A DNA stretch of 64,000 nt from Geosiphon pyriformis (Eukaryota; Glomeromycota; Glomeromycetes; Archaeosporales; Geosiphonaceae), in the NCBI GenBank assembly GCA_016748015.1, contig JAAOMT010000523.1, positions 1,134,437 through 1,198,436 of the forward strand, read 5' to 3'. Every line of letters starts with the position of its first letter. The stretch's first letter is position 1. The notes under the pieces were generated by a model. The model did no database searches and was not told where the DNA came from. It saw only the letters and a program-made list of their open reading frames with translations. The position numbers and the translations under genes were made by a program. Of this stretch, positions 60,341 through 64,000 are shown piece by piece.

Positions 60341-61789
60341 TCAGACACCAGTAACATCAGAAACTACATTGCGCTTCCTAGTCCATCCCTCCATGACTGC
60401 ATCTACTTCGGCCTTAACTAGAGCAGGCTCCAAAACCAACTCATCATCAACAACCAGATGATCCAAAGTTACTTTGCGAAAAGGACGTTCTAACACACTT
60501 CTAATAGTATAACCTTTGTTCAATTCGAAACTTTCCATCCTCTTATCTATTGCCAACCTGATTTGAGATTCCTTAACTCGCTCCACTTCCAACATTTTGG
60601 AAGCGCGATAAAACTTTTTGACCTTAGACAAAGCTGACCGAATAGCATTGAAGTGGGAACCTGATAGGAAGAGAGACTTCACTGCAGAAGCATTGACTGA
60701 ATCCAAACCTACCCACCTGTTGAGCAAGGATGTAAACTCCTCAGCAGAATCCATATGAGATGCTTTGACTAACTTAGACACCAAAAGCTCTAGCTTGTGA
60801 AATTTGGATGAATCCTTGCTAAAATTTTTATCATATTCTTTGAACCACTTTTTCTTGAAAACTGCCTTAGCAGACAGACACATTACTCTATGGAGAGCAA
60901 CCCACATCAAATCCAAGTCCGAGCAGACCCTGGCTATAAGAAAATCATCATGAAACATAGCAGCATTTGCTGCCGTATCTTCTTTAAATTTGGCCCATTT
61001 AACATCATCCGCACCTTTGCAATTGTACTTCCAGCGATCTCTATTTGCTTGCTTGCAAACAGAATTCAACTGAACATTGAGCAGACCACCCAAACCCACT
61101 AACACTGAGACAGCCAGATGATCAGTATTAAAGTATTCCCCAATGCCAAACACGTCGCGACCCACTACCACATTGACCAGATTTGAAGAAATGAACATAA
61201 AATCAATCATCTTAGCAACGCTCCGAGAATTGGACCAAGTCAGCAATTTCCCATAGGAGCTCTCACCCAAGGCATTAACCAGACCCAAATTCAGACATTT
61301 TTTAAAACTTGCACACTTGTGAGAACCATCTTCATTGAAATTGCCACCGAGAACAATGAAGAAAGATTCATTAACAGCTTTTGCAATGAGAGAGTTAACT
61401 TCACCAGTCTGAGAGAACCAAACTGCTGAGGAAGCACCAGCATACAGACCCAGAATAGACACTGAAAGTTTATTTTTGAAAAGTAACTTAATGGACAAGA
61501 GCCGACCAGGCACTTCTGACACTTTGCACATATGTCTCGCCAAAGAAGAATTCATAACGACTGCAACACCAGCACCCAGATATCCAGATTCCAAACCAGA
61601 GGTAAATACCCACACACCATCATATTTGTTGACAATCCAAGGGCGAATTTTTTTTTTTAACTTTGATTCTGTAAAAATAGAAACTAAATTGTTCTTCTCC
61701 ATATGCCAATGAATGACATCGTCTTGTTTTGCAAAATTGTTCATACCTCTAACATTGCAAGTAGCAATATTCCAAATCAGACTGTTCAT
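60341..61789 (-). CDS. LINE copy 3 ORF2, endonuclease part (open to a stop before RT)
   Basis: Open from the ATG at 61,789 to a TGA or TAA at 60,341, about 480 residues. The fold is exonuclease/endonuclease/phosphatase: IATCNVRG at the start, FTESKL with the metal-binding Glu, LGGNFNEDG (61,334-61,345) where GDFN is usual, and FNTDHLAVSV at the end. A Lys-rich linker follows. The ORF is open further upstream to 61,867, but the ATG overlapping the ORF1 stop is the likely start, giving MNSLIWNIATCNVRG as in relatives. It would nick target DNA for primed reverse transcription. Asp-to-Asn in GNFN probably cripples it. Confidence 0.85.
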   Translation of the reverse strand: MNSLIWNIATCNVRGMNNFAKQDDVIHWHMEKNNLVSIFTESKLKKKIRPWIVNKYDGVWVFTSGLESGYLGAGVAVVMNSSLARHMCKVSEVPGRLLSIKLLFKNKLSVSILGLYAGASSAVWFSQTGEVNSLIAKAVNESFFIVLGGNFNEDGSHKCASFKKCLNLGLVNALGESSYGKLLTWSNSRSVAKMIDFMFISSNLVNVVVGRDVFGIGEYFNTDHLAVSVLVGLGGLLNVQLNSVCKQANRDRWKYNCKGADDVKWAKFKEDTAANAAMFHDDFLIARVCSDLDLMWVALHRVMCLSAKAVFKKKWFKEYDKNFSKDSSKFHKLELLVSKLVKASHMDSAEEFTSLLNRWVGLDSVNASAVKSLFLSGSHFNAIRSALSKVKKFYRASKMLEVERVKESQIRLAIDKRMESFELNKGYTIRSVLERPFRKVTLDHLVVDDELVLEPALVKAEVDAVMEGWTRKRNVVSDVTGV

Positions 61790-61791
61790 TA
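61787..61791 (-). promoter_or_regulatory. TAATG overlap coupling ORF1 and ORF2
   Basis: The ORF1 stop TAA (61,791-61,789) shares its last A with the ORF2 start ATG (61,789-61,787). Such overlaps serve termination-reinitiation in some LINEs. In copy 2 the site reads TAATA. Confidence 0.65.
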
Positions 61792-63648
61792 AGAAGAAAA
61801 GAAATTTAAACCCACCCCAAAACTGTCTACTTTGGCTGAAAGTCCCAGAACTGTTTCTATCAGACACTTCATGCTGTCTTCCAACTTGGACACCAAAGAT
61901 ACATCGAAAGACACCACTCCCACAACAATCTCACCACTAGTGGCTGCACCTGAACCCTCACTCATTACTATATCCACCCCTTGATTCTGTGATGAAGGAG
62001 TCACCAATGGCTGACATCCAGGGCTTGGCTGGGAAACTATTGGTCCAAGTGCATCCAGCCTCTTAGCCAGCTTACCCACTTGCTCCGCGAGGCTGGCGAG
62101 ACTGTGCTCAAGAGCAGCAAATCTATCATTGACTTTCATCAAAACTGGCAGGGACGGCACCATCTCCGAAGAGGAACCAGATTTCACTGAAGCATTTCGT
62201 CTAAAGAGAGGAGGAAAAGAAGATCCACTAGCAATCTTTGCCTAAGAGAGACCACCAAAAGAGACTGGACGAGCAACTGGAGCTGATTGCTTGGCATAGA
62301 TGGCTGCCAATCTGCTTTTATCTGTGTCTGACAGGACTCTACGCGAAGACAAATCTGAAGAAACCCTCCCACCAATCACACAGCCCAATGACGTATGGCC
62401 TGATTTCCCACACTTGGCACACTTGGCCAAAACAAGACAAGACCAGCGTAGATTGACGCCCCTCAACACTGGTGTGATTCCCACAATGGCATCCAATGAT
62501 TCAGCAGAATCAAAACAGATGACAGCACACCTAGCCCTAGCATATGTAACTGGATGACAATCAATAACACATGTCTTCCCACCCACAGAACCAATAAAAT
62601 CTCAGATGTCATGAGCAGTTGTTCCCATTGGCAGAGTATAGAACAGCACCCTATGCTGGTCTCTCGTGTCCCATGATTCTTTGTCCAAATCTGATCTAGC
62701 CACCCGCACAGCATCCTTTCCGATTAAGATTGACCACTTTGCTGTGACCAAATCGGCATGATCTGATTGCTCAAATTCTACCATAGCCTTCTGCCACAGC
62801 CCCACCAATTGCATCTTGATCAACTTAATTATCCCAAACTCAGAGAGCGCAGCACGCACAATCTCAGCTGATGTTCCAACTGGAATTTTCTTTAACACCA
62901 CAGCCCGATCTGAGCGACCAGCTGATCTCTTAAGATTGGTGTTTACCATAATATTCACACCAGTAGCTTTTTCAGTGGCTTTCATTAGACCCAATTCGGA
63001 AGTGAATGTCGCTTTAATGATCCCTGAGAACTTTGAGGGGGTAGATGCCCCCCCAAAACCATTGATTCCTGAAAATAAACTCCTGATCTTTTTGAGCTTT
63101 TCCTGGGCCAAATTTCTTTCTACCGCTTTCAGATCTAAATCCAAAGCAAATGACTTTCTAACAAAAACATTGACCAGGTTCTTAAGAGGAAGGAGAAGCA
63201 CCAGAGGGGCATCCAGAAGAATATCATTATTATCATCGTCATCCAGGAAGTCGATCTTTCCCAAAGGTTTTCCCAATGCTTTTCTAGTTGTCATCCGCGA
63301 ACCTTTCGGCGTTTGATCCAAATCTCCACCAATGAGTGCACCACTTTCACCATAATCGAAACTTGTTTCCTCTACAAGACACTCCTCTTCCATATCAACA
63401 CTGTTAGATTCTGTGGTATCACCAGTCTCTGAACCCCATGAACAACCACTTTGCACCTTAGCAGAACTCTCTTCAGCACCAGCATTGTCCTCAAAAACAC
63501 TGTTTTTTCTCTTTTTCCTTGACAGAACAGTCTTGAAACCACTCTCAAAGCCAGAACTTTTAACCATCTGTTTCATGACAGCAATACTAAGGCCAACAAC
63601 GGCCTCATAATCAAGCAGAAATGATTTAGATTTATCATACTAAATGGT
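61789..63648 (-). pseudogene. LINE copy 3 ORF1 (RNA-binding, zinc knuckle, coiled coil)
   Basis: 62,602-63,576 (324 residues) has a Ser/Glu-rich N-terminus, then an RRM-like stretch (…AVVLKKIPVGTSAEIVRAALSEFG…). A TGA at ~62,600 interrupts it. 62,242-62,586 carries CAKCGKSGHTSLGC, a CCHC knuckle. After a TAG (Trp in copy 2), 61,789-62,187 is a heptad-rich C-terminus (…LASLAEQVGKLAKRLDALG…). The frame is open above the first Met to a TAG near 63,650, so the start is uncertain. Function: chaperoning and packaging LINE RNA. Confidence 0.87.
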
Positions 63649-63760
63649 AAAAAACTTCTTCCAAGAAACTTTTGACTCTTTTTTGGGATTTGTGGAGGAA
63701 CGAGAAAAAGAAGTTTTTTTCTTGCTTCTTAGTAGTTTTAATAAATATTAAAAAACAATT

Positions 63761-64000
63761 AATTTGTTAAAAAAAAGTTGTAATTATAATTGTTTTTCAA
63801 AAATTTTTAAGAAAAAATTGCAGAATTAAGAGAATTTTTTCAAGCTTTTTCTAAATTTAAACAAGACATATTTTTAATAATATAAATTAAAACAATAAAT
63901 AATAAATCAATAAATATTAGTAAATATCTTAAAAAAAATCAGATTTAACAAAAAAAACTTTTTATTATTAAAATTATAACACTTTTTTGTTAAAAAACTT
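63761..64000. other. AT-rich right edge, no gene seen
   Basis: Only A/T-rich, low-complexity sequence. It resembles the deserts at the left of the window. Confidence 0.6.

Larger units (their letters stand above)
56932..63760 (-). mobile_element. LINE copy 3, best preserved non-LTR retrotransposon
   Basis: Near full length on the minus strand: 5' region to about 63,760, ORF1 (63,648-61,789), ORF2 (61,789-57,068), a short 3' UTR and a tail TTAAATAATAATAATAAAAA (56,932-56,957). The presence of an apurinic-type endonuclease, RT, RNase H and a C-terminal Cys domain places it among L1/I-like LINEs. Few stops remain, but catalytic residues are altered (GNFN, FVNN, ECAN), so it is probably immobile. 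Visibly higher G/C content marks it as the youngest LINE here. Confidence 0.95.

Overview
The window looks like repeat-rich nuclear DNA of a fungus, most likely an arbuscular mycorrhizal fungus (Glomeromycotina, for example Rhizophagus or Gigaspora). The reasons are the very AT-rich background, the short (63-85 nt) GT-AG introns of the one intact gene, and LINE and Ty3/gypsy proteins of the kind that fill those genomes. The taxon is inferred from family resemblance and was not searched. I saw no tRNA, rRNA, CRISPR array or bacterial-style operon.

Layout. 1-575 holds a decayed protein-coding remnant. 576-5,891 is a nearly gene-free AT desert with a ~58-bp minisatellite (2,318-3,042) and an almost erased gypsy LTR (3,963-4,640). 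5,892-12,345 is LINE copy 1 (minus), heavily decayed. 12,932-39,171 is one nest of LTR retrotransposons. Gypsy C (plus, TSD ATAA) is split in its reverse transcriptase by gypsy B (minus, 16,949-34,609, TSD CCAT). Gypsy B is split in its gag by gypsy D (minus, 24,829-32,483, TSD GTGG, same family as C). A further B-type LTR sits in C at 35,828-36,667. 39,218-49,420 is LINE copy 2 (minus), interrupted by two solo LTRs (F at 40,422-41,404, G at 48,104-49,157) and an LTR-like composite (43,478-44,871). 49,432-51,542 is a decayed B-family element ended by another LTR-like repeat (51,543-52,225).

The only convincing intact cellular gene is on the minus strand at 52,512-54,869. It has ten exons and a predicted 562-aa protein of unknown function. 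Upstream of it lies a near-identical tandem duplication of a ~120-bp, relatively GC-rich unit. Then come an inverted copy of LTR F (55,792-56,756) and LINE copy 3 (56,932-63,760, minus), the best preserved LINE, with ORF1 and ORF2 joined by a TAATG stop/start overlap.

Biology. C and D encode gag with a zinc knuckle, then a -1 frameshift heptamer (TTTAAAC) into protease, reverse transcriptase, RNase H, integrase and an extra C-terminal region. B also carries a trimeric-type dUTPase between protease and reverse transcriptase. None of the elements looks autonomous. Reading frames are broken mostly by C-to-T / G-to-A changes, and catalytic Asp residues are repeatedly changed to Asn. The D LTR pair shows that much of the decay fits loss of CpG dinucleotides, as expected of methylated repeats.
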